A DNA stretch of 64,000 nucleotides. Source: Dillenia suffruticosa (lineage: Eukaryota > Streptophyta > Magnoliopsida > Dilleniales > Dilleniaceae). Made by a program: the position numbers and the translations under genes. The notes under the pieces were generated by a model that was given only the letters and a program-made list of their open reading frames with translations, was not told where the DNA came from and did no database searches. The DNA lies in assembly GCA_033439265.1 (NCBI GenBank), contig JAVTVX010000001.1:20168608-20232607 (forward strand), in the 5' to 3' direction. Below are positions 25,801-37,849 of the stretch, piece after piece (the first letter of the stretch is position 1; every line of letters starts with the position of its first letter).

Positions 25801-27362
25801 GGACCAACAAAGACCAAAAGCTGGTTCCACACTAATCTACCCTACTAGATTTCCTGCACCTTCTATTCTGCAACTAAGATCCAATAGAATCCAGGCCATA
25901 GGTCCACAAAGATTTCAAACGCCCTTTTAACACATATATTGCTGTCATTTCCAGATAATAAAGAAAAAGGGGGAAGAACCCTTTACACCAATTTGGAGTC
26001 ACAAATACACCAAAGAATGAAAGACAATGGTAAACCTGTGTGCCATAAATTGTTGGCTAACCTAAACCCTCCCCACCCTATAGATACTGAAAACCCTGAT
26101 GTTTCTTTTCCAATCAATGTTGAGTACACAACCGATTCTTGAAAACATAGCTGAATAGCATACAGGGGTCCATCAGAAGCTCAAATGTTAAAATAAAGTG
26201 AAAATCATTACTAATTCAGATCGTAACAAAAAGGGTTACCATTGATTTGCAGAAGGCGAAAGTTGGAGTCCCTTAATGAGCAGAGAACATGGTGAACCAG
26301 AGAGCTACAAACATTCTACTCTTTTCTTTTATATGATGATATGGGCGAAACCAGAAGCTTATATTTGGATAGGAGAAATATACGTGGGACAAATATAATT
26401 TTTAAAATTAGATTTTTGGAATTTTTTCTAATAATTTTAAGGGGGCAGGCCGCACAATTCACATCGCAGTAAGAATAATGCATATCGAACTATTCTTTCA
26501 TTTTTTACTAAAGTAAGAATAATTGTATGCTACTATTTTAGAAGGACTCTTTTTTCTTTTCTTTTTTTTTTTTTTTTTTTTTTTTTGTATTCTGGTTCAT
26601 GTTTAGAGTTTTCGTAAAAATGGTTACATTAATTTGTAAAAACATAAAATTTTCTATAAATACTTTATAAAGGGTGTCTTGAACTAAAGTTGTGACACCC
26701 CCTAGAGAAGCCTACATTGCACCACATCTTTGTAGAGGTCAAAAACTCCGCGAGAGAGTAATAATATGTATTTGGTTTTTTTTTTTGTTTTGTTTTCTTT
26801 AATTAATCTCCGGTATCTGGGAATCGATTAAATCTAATTCGTTTCAGGTTGAACTCTTAAAGATAAATCTTTTTCGACATCTATTTTCGTTATATATAAA
26901 TTTAAATATAAAATTTTATTTAAAAGATATCAGTAATTAATTACTGAATCAATTAAATATTGATATCGATACATATTTGTGAAAACATAGGTTTACTTCC
27001 GGCTCCACCTACAATAAAAGAAACTTAAAAGGGCCACCATATGGTAAAACTTTATAGTATTTTATCTTTTATTGGTTAAAAATAAAGTACGGATGAAAAA
27101 TTGACGTACTTACTTACTCTACATAAAGATCTCATCATCTATTAAATATTTAATTCAAATCATAAAAACTTATTATTCTACACTTCTCTTATCATAATTT
27201 TAATGTAAATAAAAATTAATAATCTATCATAATACATAAATATTTAATTGATGAATATTCCCGTTATTTCTAATGTCTCATGTATGGAGAAGTGCTAATT
27301 TGATTGCTCATAAACCGTATCAATGCGCAGCCTCTCCTCTGTATCCTTATGTTGGTTGTCAT
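25801..27362. other. Repeat-rich intergenic DNA
   Basis: No gene was recognised. T-rich runs at 26561-26586 and 26777-26788 precede a degraded SINE-like copy on the minus strand at about 26775-26975. Confidence 0.45.
26775..26975 (-). mobile_element. Degraded copy of the SINE-like family
   Basis: On the plus strand this reads as a T run followed by CGGTATCTGGGAATCGATTA, then TTGAACTCTTAAAGA and GAATCAATTAAATATTG. That is the same order of blocks as the copy at 38300-38480. No convincing flanking duplication was found. Confidence 0.5.
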
Positions 27363-27520
27363 CTTTTTTTTTTCTTTTTTTTTTTTTTAGTTTTCATTGA
27401 CCGGTATTAAAATTTTAACTGATTAATCCGATCTAAACACTATTAGGTTTATAACCTAAATCCAAGATCTATAGTTAAGGGATTGTAACGTCCTACCGTT
27501 ACATTCATATGAGTTTGGTA
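27363..27520 (-). mobile_element. SINE-like insertion with 11-base target-site duplication
   Basis: The direct repeat TTGGTTGTCAT flanks it at 27352-27362 and 27521-27531. Read on the minus strand, the element runs from a head of about 70 bases through GGATTTAGG (B-box-like) and GGATTAATCAGTT to a long A tail (T run on the plus strand at 27363-27390). The ATTAATC block is shared with the other SINE-like copies. Confidence 0.7.
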
Positions 27521-27589
27521 TTGGTTGTCATTCTTGCCTCCCCTCTTGGGCAGGCCAAGCTCCAAGAGTGGTTTGCTTGTTTCCCTTTT

Positions 27590-27765
27590 TTTGTATTATA
27601 CCAACCGATATTTAAAATTATATTTCAACTAATTCAGTCCGAAACTTATAGTAACCTATTTAAGAAGACTACTCTTTCAATATAGTCTGCTTCATGTCCA
27701 AGTCGTGAGTCAAATTCGTGATTTTGATTAAAAGATTTAATATCATATTTTACGAAATCAATTCA
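27590..27765 (-). mobile_element. SINE-like insertion with 13-base target-site duplication
   Basis: TTGTTTCCCTTTT flanks it at 27577-27589 and 27766-27778. On the minus strand the order is TTGATTTCGTAAAA (A-box-like), AATCTTTTAATCAAAA, GAATTTGACTC (B-box-like), an AT-rich body, TTAGTTGAAATATAA, AATATCGGTTGG and an A-rich end. This is the family consensus order. It lies only 70 bases from the previous SINE. Confidence 0.8.
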
Positions 27766-27937
27766 TTGTTTCCCTTTTCTTGTTTGTCTTCCGGCTTCCC
27801 CACCTCCCCAAGCTCCTCATTTGGGAGGATTGCATGGTTATGGAGAGAGTCGGGGTGAAGATACCTCTGGAACTTGTTTTGGTTTTGTTTCTGTCTTCTC
27901 TTTTCCCAATACCAAAAAAAAAAAAGAAACAACTTTT

Positions 27938-28070
27938 AGGTGGCCAGACTGGGCCATTTCAGCTCATGGGCCCTAGGACCAATTAACAGGACATCAAAGA
28001 AGCACACACAAAACTCTAAAGTGGGCAGACTGGGCCTTCAGCCCATGGGCAGTAGGCCCAATTAGCAGCA
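27938..28070 (+). promoter_or_regulatory. Tandemly repeated site II (TGGGCC/GCCCA) promoter block upstream of ObgC
   Basis: Two related units, 27938-27990 and 28019-28070, share CAGACTGGGCC, a GCCCATGGGC or CTCATGGGCCC core and CCAATTA. Plant site II elements (TGGGCY) are typical of genes for organelle and ribosomal proteins, which fits an ObgC promoter. The downstream gene is dead, so the block is probably a relic. Confidence 0.6.
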
Positions 28071-28501
28071 CTATATCCTAAACGAGAACAACCAGGCATT
28101 TATAGTCGTTGGAAATATCCCAATTCCTCAGCTTTGCTCCGACTCAACGATAATATGTTTGCTTCTTCTTCTCTCTCAATCTCTCTCTCTCTCTCTCTAT
28201 TCAAGCCTCTACTCCCATTTTCTTCAGCTTAGCTCTGAGTAAACAATAAAATGTTTTCTTCTTCTTCTTTTCTGTCTCAGTTCTTTCGAAAACCTAGCCC
28301 AAGTCGCAAGCTTAAGTCCCGAATCAGCTCCGATCAATTTCAACGATCGCAACCCTTGCCTTCCTCCCAAAGACTACTTCTTTTCCAATGGGATTTCGGA
28401 AGTGGTGAAGCTCTCTGATTCAAGACCTATAATTTTTAACGAATTTGTTGAAACTGATGTTAAGGGTTTAAGTGAAGAAGAAGAGGAGGAGGAGGAGGCT
28501 T

Positions 28502-28930
28502 TTGAAGGGAATTTAGGGTTTTGTTTCGGAGAGTATGAGGTTTTTGACGAAGAAGGAGAATTTGGAGATGTCTTTGAGGGTTTTGAGGAGAGAGAAGGGA
28601 AGAAGATTAAAGGAAAATGGAGAAGAAACGGAAAATGATATTTAAGATCTAAGCTTGGAGAATACGACGATTTTGAGGAAGAAAATGGCGGGAAACTGTT
28701 GGAATACGAGGAAGGTGAAGTCAGTGATGGCCTTGAGGGTTTTGTGGAGGGAGAAGGGAAGATAAAAGGAAAATGGGGAAGAGAAGGAAAAGGACATTTA
28801 AGGTCTAGGTTTGGAGAATACAACGTTTTCGAGGAAGAAGAAAATGGTGGGAAATTGTTGGAATACGAGGAAAAAGGAGAAGTTAATGATGTCTTTGAGG
28901 GTTTTGAGTAGGGAGAAGAGAAGGAAAAAG
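28502..28930 (+). repeat. Three tandem units in the acidic N-terminal exon of the ObgC pseudogene
   Basis: Units of about 140 bases share GEY-(V/D)F-EEE, GEV/GEF-D-FEGF and KIKGKW blocks, beginning near 28523, 28656 and 28805. Units two and three are the closest (NGGKLLEYEE in both). This is an internal expansion of an acidic linker, made before or during decay. Confidence 0.65.
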
Positions 28931-29716
28931 GGGCTCCTGCAATAATGAGGTGTTTCAGTGTAGAGAAAATTTACGTGACGACCAGGGATGGAGGGAAGGG
29001 AGTGGTGGCATTTCGGAGGGAGAAGTACTTTTCACTTGGAGGACCATCAGGAAGAGATGGCGTGAGAGGAGGGCACGTGTATGTGGAATTTGATGGATCC
29101 ATGAATTCCCCGTTACCTTTTAGGAAGAACATACATTCTAGTGCAGGGAGAGGTGGGCATGGTCAGGGGGAAAGCAGGCTAGGGCTAAAGGAGAGGACTT
29201 GGTTGTGAAGTTGGCCCCAGGGACTGTGATTCGAGAGGCTGTTAAGGGTGGAATTGCTTGAAATCTGCTTTGGGAGTTGTTGTATCAGGGGCAGAGGGCA
29301 TTGTTGTTGCCTGGAGGGAGAGGTGGGAGAGGCAATGCTTCCTTTAAATCCAGTACCAATAAGGTGCCCAGGATAGCAGAAAATAGAGAAGAAGATCCTG
29401 AAATGTGAGTGCTTTTGTTGTTTAATTGCTTGGCATGACTCTAGATAAGACCTTATTTGTTACTATTGTCCATTTTGATCACATTTGGGTGGCCTTTGAG
29501 GATTGTGGCAAACATGTTTAATCTTTATGGCTTCATGTGGATCTAAAGAAAATTGTTTAATTTACTGATCAGAACTTATTGAAATAGTAGGGCCCTAAGG
29601 ATAGTGAAAAATGGAGATGGTTAGGAAATGTGAATGCTTTTGATTAAAGATAATTATGATTTGAATGATCTGACTTATTTGATACATTGGTATAATTTGT
29701 TGCATAATGCAAGTGT

Positions 29717-32589
29717 AGGGATAGAACTCTTTGGTACACAGGTAGGTATAGAACTAAGAATATAGTAGGAATAATCGTAAATAAGGATCTATTAAATGAT
29801 ATAATAGATATAAAAAGTAAAGGTGATAGAATTATACTTGTCAAGATACTAGATGAAGAAAACGTAATTAATATAGTTAGTATTTATGCGCTCCAAATAG
29901 GTATAGATGCCGTTAGTAAAAGATAATTTTGGGAGGATCCAGATGAATTTATATAAGTCATACCTAGTGGAGAGAAGTTATTTATCGGATGAGACTTAAA
30001 TGGACATGTAAGAGATAGGAACGAAGGATTCGAACTCGTACATGAAAACTTTGGATTTGGTAATAGGAATGAGGAAGGAGGTACCATTTTAGAGTTTGTC
30101 ATAGTATTCGATCTGATAGTTGTAAACACCATGTTTAAAAAAAAAAAGACGCGCACTTAGTGACATATAGAAATGGATCTAATACTAACCAGATAGATTT
30201 TTTCCTCACTAGGAGAGGTGATAGAATAACCTGCAAGGATTGCAAGGTTATACCGGGGGAGAGTGTGATAACTCAACATAGACTTCTAGTTTTAGATATA
30301 CGTGTGTCTAAAAGGCAAAAGAAGTATCGTCCATTTGTGGAGTCAAGAATTAAGTGATGGAATTTGAAAGGATAAAAAGTGACGACATTTAGGGATAAAA
30401 TAATTCAAGTAGCAAATTGGCCCATTAATGATGATTTAGAAACACTGTGGGAAGAGATATCTATTAATATTAAGAATATAGGTAAGGAGATTCTTGATAT
30501 ATCTAAGGTTCCGGACCCAGTAGGCAAGGAATCATGGTGGTGGAATGAAAAAATACAAACTGCTATTCGAATCAAACGAGAGTGTTATAGGAACCTTACG
30601 AATCATAATAGTAGCAATACATATGAAAAATACAAAAAAAAAAAAAGTGAGAAAGATTATCCAAGAATCAAAGAGTAAGGTGTATAATAAACTATACAAA
30701 AAATTGGAGATTAAAGATGGAAAAAAAGAGATTTACAGAAGTGCCAAGATAACGGAAAGAAAGGGAAAAGATCTAAATGGTGTTAGGTATATTAAGAGTG
30801 GAGCCAATGATATACTTATAAGGAATGAGGACATAAAAAAGCGTTGGGGGATTTATTTTGATAATCTCTTCAATGTTAAGAGTACAACAGATATAGAAAA
30901 TATCGAGATACCTATAAAAGAGATTAATAGGGACTTTAAACGAAAGATTCGTCCCCATGAAGTGAAGGAGGATTTAAAGAGAATGAGAAATAATAAAACC
31001 ATAGTATCTTATGGTATTTTCATTGAACTGTGGAAATGTTTAGGTGAATTTGGTATAATAATATTAACGGATATTTTCAACAAAATTTGGCAAATCAAGA
31101 GAATGTCCCAAATATGGAGGAAGAGTATAATTGTATCGTTATTTAAGAATAAAGAGGATATACAAGATTGCTCTAATTATAGAGAAATTAAACTTATGAG
31201 CCATACCATGAAACTATGGGAAAGAGTAATAGAGTATAAATTAAAATTGGAGATAAATATATCTCAAAATCAATTTGGATTCATGCCTGGGAGATCCACC
31301 ACGAAAGCAATTCACTTGTTAATACAATTGATAGAGGCATATAGAGCACATAAAAAAGATCTACATATGATATTCATTGATCTAGAAAAAGCATACGATA
31401 GGGTTTTTAGAGACGTATTGTAGTGGGTGCTGATGAAAAAAGGGATTTTCTCGAAATACATTAATCTAATCAAAGATATGTACAAGAGAGTTGCAACCAA
31501 TGTAAGAATTTGCGGGGGTTTGAGCGATAACTTCCCTATTAACATTGGACTCCATCAATGATCAATATTAAGTTTCATTCTTTTTGCAATAGTAATAGAC
31601 AAAATTATCAAAAATATTCAACATGAAATATCATGGTGAATACTTTTTGCAGATGATATAGTGTTAGACTGAAACTATGGAGGGTATTAATGCTAAATTA
31701 AAGTTATGGAGGGACACATTGGAATCTCGAGAGTTTAGACTGAGTAGATCGAAAATTGAATATATGGGATGTAGGTTTAGCAACAGTTATCGGAATGATA
31801 AAAAAACGATTAGATTAGATAGACAAGATGTACAAAAAAATGAACGATTTAGATATTTAGTTTCTATCATTCAAAATGATAGCAATATAGATAGAGATGT
31901 GAACCGTAGGATACAAGCGAGTTGGATGAAATGGAGAAAAGTTTTCGGAATTCTTTGTGATAGCATGATACCAATGCATTTGAAGAGAAAGTTCTATAAA
32001 ACCGCGATTAGACTTACACTATTGTATGGTACTGGGTATTGGGATATTAAACAACAAGAAAAAAAATAGTCGTAGCAGAAATGAGGATATTTAGATGGAT
32101 GTGTGGCCAAATTAGAAAAAATAGAATTAGAAATGAAGAGATTTGTAATAAATTGAGAATTAGTTCAATTGTGAATAAGATGCGAGAGTGTCGTCTATGG
32201 TCGTCTGGATATGTGTAAAGAAGACCTATGGACGCTCCGATTAGGAGAATCGATAATTTAAATATAAGAGATTTAGTTAAACGTAGGGGTAGATCGCTAA
32301 AAACTTGGATGCAAGTTATATATAAAGACATGATAGTTAAAAGTTTAGATAAAAAGATAACTTTGGATAGAAATGAGAGGCGTAGAAAAATCTGCACAAA
32401 TTAAACTATCATATTTTATATTAAATAATATTATTTCATTTTTATTTTTGTTTATATTTATTTATTTATTTTTTTTCTTAATTTATTGATCTTTGTATTT
32501 ATTTATTTATTTTAATTATCTTCATATTTGTTTCTCAATTGGCCGATCTCAAACTATTAGAATTAAGACTCAGTTTGTTGTTGTTGTTG
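29717..32589 (+). mobile_element. RTE-clade LINE, 5'-truncated, in the ObgC pseudogene intron
   Basis: TAATGCAAGTGT at 29705-29716 and TAATGTAAGTGT at 32590-32601 form a 12-base duplication with one mismatch. The 5' end begins inside the endonuclease domain. A 292-codon frame at 30545-31423 keeps the RT N-terminal half (NQFGFMPGRSTT, MIFIDLEKAYDR). The catalytic LFADDIVL lies at about 31643-31666, after a TAG at 31421. The C-terminal region (ERFRYLVSIIQ, ASWMKWRK) follows at 31800-32070. The tail is AGACTCAGTTTG followed by TTG repeats at 32577-32589. Several stops make it non-autonomous. It shares ~80 percent or more by eye with the copy at 821-3035 outside that copy's deletion. Confidence 0.9.
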
Positions 32590-35128
32590 TAATGTAAGTG
32601 TTGTGACAGATTGTATTAGGGTAAAAAATTGTGGCAAGCCTGTAATGTCATTAGGACAAATGAGGTCTTCATTCAGTGACTGCGCTTGTGTCTGTCTACA
32701 GAATTTGAAATTTCCTGGCATCCAATGTTCAATCAGTGCTTGTTGCCATTTTAAGTATAGACTGAAGCCAGGGTAGAAGGTTATTGGTTAAAGGGCTTTC
32801 ATGGCTAATATTCAGTCTTTTGCAAATTTTGACATTTAGATTCTCGGTTTTTGCAAATTCTAAGGTTGACAAATTTGGGGGCTTAATAACCCCATATAGT
32901 TGGACCGAGGCATCTTGGATTCAATTTGATTGCTGGTTTGATCTTGTGATGTTCTTGTTGTCTACATTGTTTGCACCACTAAATTTGGTTTTGACATTCG
33001 TGGTTAGTTTTTCCTTTAATGCAGTCTGGGAGTAACACTATGCTTTGTCAGGTGGTTGAAGTTAGAGCTGAAGTTGGTCGCTGATGTTGGAATAGTTGGT
33101 GCAGGGAAAGGCACATTTCTTAGTGTTATAAGTGCTGCTCAACCAGCAATAGCAAATTACACCATTACAACTTTACTTCCTAATCTAGGTGTTTTCGTTT
33201 GATTTTGATGCTGGGTTGTAGTTGATCTTCCAGGTTTACTTGAAGGTGCACGCTGTGGTTTTGGCTTAGGTCATGAGTTCCTACAACACACTGAGAGGTG
33301 TTCTGCCCTGGTATACACTCATATTGTTTGGTATATTTTAACTTCCTCTTTGTCAGGCAATTTAATCATAAAACAGCATATCTTTCATATGCACAAGTTG
33401 ATGGAAAAACCTGATGCGTCTTGTGTTCTTCTTACCCTCTTTTCTCTCCTTCAAACCTTGTAATCAACATTGTATTATCATCCTTCACCTTCTTAGTCTG
33501 TCTTTTTTTTTTCTCTGGTCTTTTTTCTTTTTTTTTGGGGGGGGGGGCTGCTGTTGCCTGTGATACTGTTGTTGACTTATATTTCTTTTTCTGATATAGG
33601 TGCATATTGTGGATGGGTCAGCAGAGCAGCCAGAATATGAGTTTGATGCAGTTCCATCTGGAGCTGGAATTGTTTAGTCCTGAACTTGCTGAAAAGCCTT
33701 ATATAGTTGCCTACAACAAAATGGATTTTCCGGATGCATCTGAGAAATGGCCACTTTTCCAGAGACAGCTACAGTAGCGTGGAATTGAACCTTTTTGCAT
33801 GAGTGCAGTAAGCAGAGAAGGCACTAATGAAGTGATCTCTGCTGCATATCTGTTGCTACAGAGGAGAATGGTAGCCAAGAAGGGGACTGAAGGTCATATT
33901 TCTGTGTGTCCCCCCCCCCCCCCCACCAAATTGCTTCTTCAGTTAAATATATGAATGTTATGAATTGCAAAGAGTGAACTGGTCGCATCCACTATAGATC
34001 CAGTACCCATCTAAGAGTTCCAATAGAGTCTTGCTCTCTAGCGTGATTGAATTGAGAAAGAGGCAGACAGTATGAAAATGGTCATGTTAGTCTGTAAATA
34101 ACTCATGTCCCAAAAGAGATTATTATAAGTCGTTCAGTGATATTCTGTAGGGAGCAAAGTAATGAATCCATGAAATCAATAAGGTTTGGGTATGAGTTTA
34201 GCACTTGTAAACTAGTTTCGGTCTCTCTTTCCAAGAACAGGAAGTTGGGGAAGTTAAGCATGATCAAATTAATGTCATAGCCTTACAACATCTATTACAA
34301 TAATCAATTTTTAAAGCACACCGTCTCCAGCTTGGATCTGCCTACCTAATATTGGTAATACCATGGAACACAATAAAATTCTTCTTTAACTACCTTTTCT
34401 TCATTTCCTTTTTTCCCCCCTTTTAATCCTTCCTTGTACGTGCAATATTTTCCTGCTTTTAAAATTTGTACCGAATTTGCATATGTTGATCTCCACAAAG
34501 GGACATAACCACCAACCCATTGGGTTAGAGTGTTAAAGAGGATCCCCTTATCTTTCTTTGGTTGAAAAACCCGACTTTATTTAACCAAAAAGGGGGCAGA
34601 AATCTATTTAGTTTCCCATAGGAAATTGGCGTTGGATTTTCTCACATACGTGTCCTGGAACAGGTATTCAGAATCTGAAAGAAGATTCCAACATGTTCTA
34701 GAGGCATGTGGTGTATACAAGTCTCTTGTCAAGCTTGGTGTCAAAGAATGTGACACTGTCATTGTTGGTGAGGTATGCTCGTGATTTGATATTGCTTCTT
34801 TTATTTCAATGACTTTTACTGCTTAATTATGCTGTTTTTTCCTCGTATGCATACAAAGAAACAACTAGTTTGCAAGGCTATATAAATTATGCTACCATCA
34901 ATCACTTCTAATGTAATTCAGACCAAAAGAAACCTTGGAGGGTTAACCAAACTCCAAGGATGCCATTTAGGATTATGTTAACCAACTGAACATATTAAAC
35001 TTGAAACATGAGGAACAATTGCCCTTTTTCTTTCCTGTCTATATGCAATCAAAAGCCCATCTTGAGGCATTTTTTATGACGTCAATAGCATGGAGATGGT
35101 GTGGCATGACAATCTGAATGTGATCTAA

Positions 35129-36193
35129 TATTCCATTCCCTGCATTCCAGATGAAGATGGTATGGCATAATTCTACTGACACTTTCAGTCCTTGAAGAAA
35201 TCATCAGCTGATTCAATCAAATGGCCTTAATAGAAGTAAAGATCACATATTTTATATGCCAAGTGATAGCCAGAGACAAAACGGTATGGCTAATTCTCTT
35301 GGTTCTAATGTCAAATTGTCATTCTACATTAAGATGAGAACCGAGCATGCCCAATCTAGAGAGAACTACTCGTGCTGACCTGATTATGTGTCTTAATGCC
35401 TCGATCATTAGTCATGGATTGTGAGCTTTACCTTGAACCCGACCCGGATGTGCAGTGCCTTACAGTTTGGGCATTCCGAATGTGATGACCAAGGAATTTT
35501 CCATGCAATGCAAGATCTTGTAGCATTGATTAATGCACAATAGCCGCGAAGGACAAAAACTTCCGATGCCCATTTTGCTGTTCATTATCATGGTAAAATA
35601 TCATCCGATACCAACAGATAGGGGCTTATGTTACCAGATAGAAGACACAAAATCATTTGGCCTTAGTGAGGTATAAATTACACATTTGAATTCACTTGTA
35701 TTATATTTAACATAATGTTGCCAAGTTGGGCAATACAATCAGTGTAGCTGATCTATGTTTTGAAATTTTTTGTTTAATTCTTTGTGTCATTTATCATTGC
35801 GAGCATGGTAAATATTAAAAGTGTCATGGCACAATAGTATGGGTCAAGTTTGAGTGGCATGGAGAACAGGGTTGAATAGACGGGGCGGGGCGGGGAGGGA
35901 TTAGCTACCCCTAAAATTCTTAAATAATAATAATAATAATAAAATATTTATGTATATAATTTCAAAAATTATTGCTAAACTATTGTTTGCTCTAATAAAA
36001 ATTATAAGATTCACTCTCCAGAATTATAATTTCAAGATTTTTTTATTGGGTCCCATGGCTTGACCACCACTCGGTGGAATTTTGCCCCGACTAATCTAGA
36101 TCGACCATTGCAAGACCCACTTTCTCCCAATATTGTTTTTTTCGTGTTCAAGAGAAGTAGAACTCCCGACTTAGTTAAGAAATAAATGTGCCC
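35129..36193. other. Intergenic DNA downstream of ObgC
   Basis: No exon is recognised. A GGGGC-rich patch lies at 35881-35898, an AAT-type run at 35921-35942, and a short repeat shared with 45755-45830 at about 36040-36112 (CCCCGACTAATCTAGATCGA). Confidence 0.45.
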
Positions 36194-36211
36194 ATAATTT
36201 CAAGATGCACA

Positions 36212-36385
36212 CTAATAGATAGTTTAGTGGGTAAAAGTGTTAAACCTGTTATTCAAATTTGATATTCAAAATTTGAAAATAGAAAAAATTATATATTAAG
36301 AATTTTTTCTAAATTGGATATAATAACAATTAAATTAGATTAATCGAAATATAACTCTCAATATCAGTTCATTATAAAAGGAATA
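36212..36385 (+). mobile_element. tRNA-like SINE with perfect 18-base target-site duplication
   Basis: ATAATTTCAAGATGCACA occurs at 36194-36211 and 36386-36403. The 174-base insert begins TAATAGATAGTTTAGTGGG (A-box-like, tRNA 5'-end-like), then has GTTATTCAAATTTGA (B-box-like), an AT-rich body and a 3' block GATTAATCGAAATATAACTC with CAATATCAGTT. The 3' block is the signature of the whole family in this window. It has no protein-coding capacity, as expected for a SINE. Confidence 0.85.
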
Positions 36386-37359
36386 ATAATTTCAAGATGC
36401 ACATGTATTTGCCATTACCAACTGATCAAACTCACGGGGGCCCAATAGTCAGCTAGAACCTCCTTGCTCAAGCTCAACCAAAGGCTAAGCCAGGTGAGCT
36501 GGGGAGGCCTACCATCACTATTAAGAGATTTTCGATAGTAGTTTAGGGTTTCGATTGCACCAGCCCTAAATCCGCTCACGCGTTTGGGGTCCCAAAAGAG
36601 AATTCCAAGCCTCGTATAGGTTAGGGATGCTACCATTTAGAGTTCTTTATAGAAAACAATTGTTAATATAAAATGTTCTAATATTCTTTATAGGGAAATT
36701 AGATTTCTATTAGCTAAATTCTGTATTTTTTAAATCAATTTTTTTACTTTAATTAAAAAGAATTACAAATAAAATAAAATAAAAAAGAGACAAGTTGAAT
36801 TTTTCTAGATATGCTACCCAAATCCATGTGCTCTTAGCAACTTTTCTTGGGCCATGCATGGCCCAAATAAATTCTACATTTTTTGTGGAAATTTTCAACT
36901 CGGCAAAAATCATAGATTTTTCTAAATCATGAAAAAGGGTAAAATTTACAATTGAACTCCACTGGAGTTTTTATTTTTTTTGGTGGACTACTCCACTGGA
37001 GTTTGTGGAGTCTACTTAGCAATTTTGTCCTAATTACTCGTAAAGAAAAAGAAATCTAAGGGTAATTAAGTAAATATAAATATTTAAAAATACATATTAT
37101 ATTTTATTTTTGTTATTCCGAATATAAAATTTTAGTTTAATTTTACATTTCAGTTTTTGATTTCAAGTACAGAAATTAATCAAGAGATCAGTTAATTTTA
37201 AATAAACCGAAATCATTTATCATTTGATTTCTATCGAAGAGTTAAAGTTAAATACGAGCGTCTTAAATATATAATATATAACACCTATTATATAATACTT
37301 TTTGGGCTAAGTGAAAGACTTTGGAGTTATTGGAAGGAGTGATTTCTTTTTTCTACCCA

Positions 37360-37500
37360 TTTTAATACCAATGAGATTTAATTATGAAATTTCTTAAGTT
37401 ATTTCAAAATATTTAATCGATTGGATGGGTCACTGTAAGTCTCGAATCAGATTAGTTGAAATATTATTCTGGATACCGATTGATATACTATAAAACAAAA
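37360..37500 (+). mobile_element. Degraded copy of the SINE-like family
   Basis: It ends with CAGATTAGTTGAAATATTAT, then GATACCGATTGATATAC and an A-rich tail, the family 3' signature. No flanking duplication was found. Confidence 0.5.
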
Positions 37501-37844
37501 ATATCCGAACGATTGAATTAATTTGTATTAATCAATTATAAAATATTATTTTATTTATTATTATTTTTCAATAATATATTGCGGGTAAATTGAAGCTCAA
37601 TAATTAAAATGCAAAATATTAAACTTTTTAGAAAAATAAAATATGTAATAAGTTGACCCATTAATCTTTAATATCTACCTAACTCTAATTTTAAAATATT
37701 TATTAAACTGATCGATTAATTTCTAAAATCTATGGACTTTAATTTGGAATTGCTGTTTATAAGATTTTTTAAATTAAGTTATTCCTCAACTCATCAAGAT
37801 TGCCTAACGATGGTCTATAGGGTATAATTAGGGTTTGGACACTT

Positions 37845-37849
<5 letters not shown>

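Larger units (their letters stand above)
28243..35128 (+). pseudogene. OBGC: Chloroplast Obg-type GTPase (ObgC/CPSAR1) pseudogene
   Basis: Exon remnants lie at about 28243-29404, 33052-33310, 33600 to ~33892, ~34660-34772 and 35090-35128. They encode, in order, an acidic N-terminal region, the Obg fold ([33 protein letters not shown]), the G domain ([33 protein letters not shown]) and an OCT-like C terminus ([24 protein letters not shown]). Working ObgC is a plastid GTPase for ribosome and membrane biogenesis. Lesions: the ATG at 28251 is out of frame with the body, stops at 28636-28638, 28909-28911, 29259-29261, 33200-33202 and 33775-33777, frameshifts near 29165, 33195 and 33650, and loss of three codons in the Walker A loop (VGAGKGT at about 33095). 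The exon holding the start of the C-terminal part is missing between 33892 and 34660. An RTE LINE sits in the intron after 29404. Confidence 0.93.

Noticed and set aside
30773-30958. Minus-strand frames over the LINE at 29717-32589
   Set aside because: They are antisense shadows of the LINE linker and RT regions.
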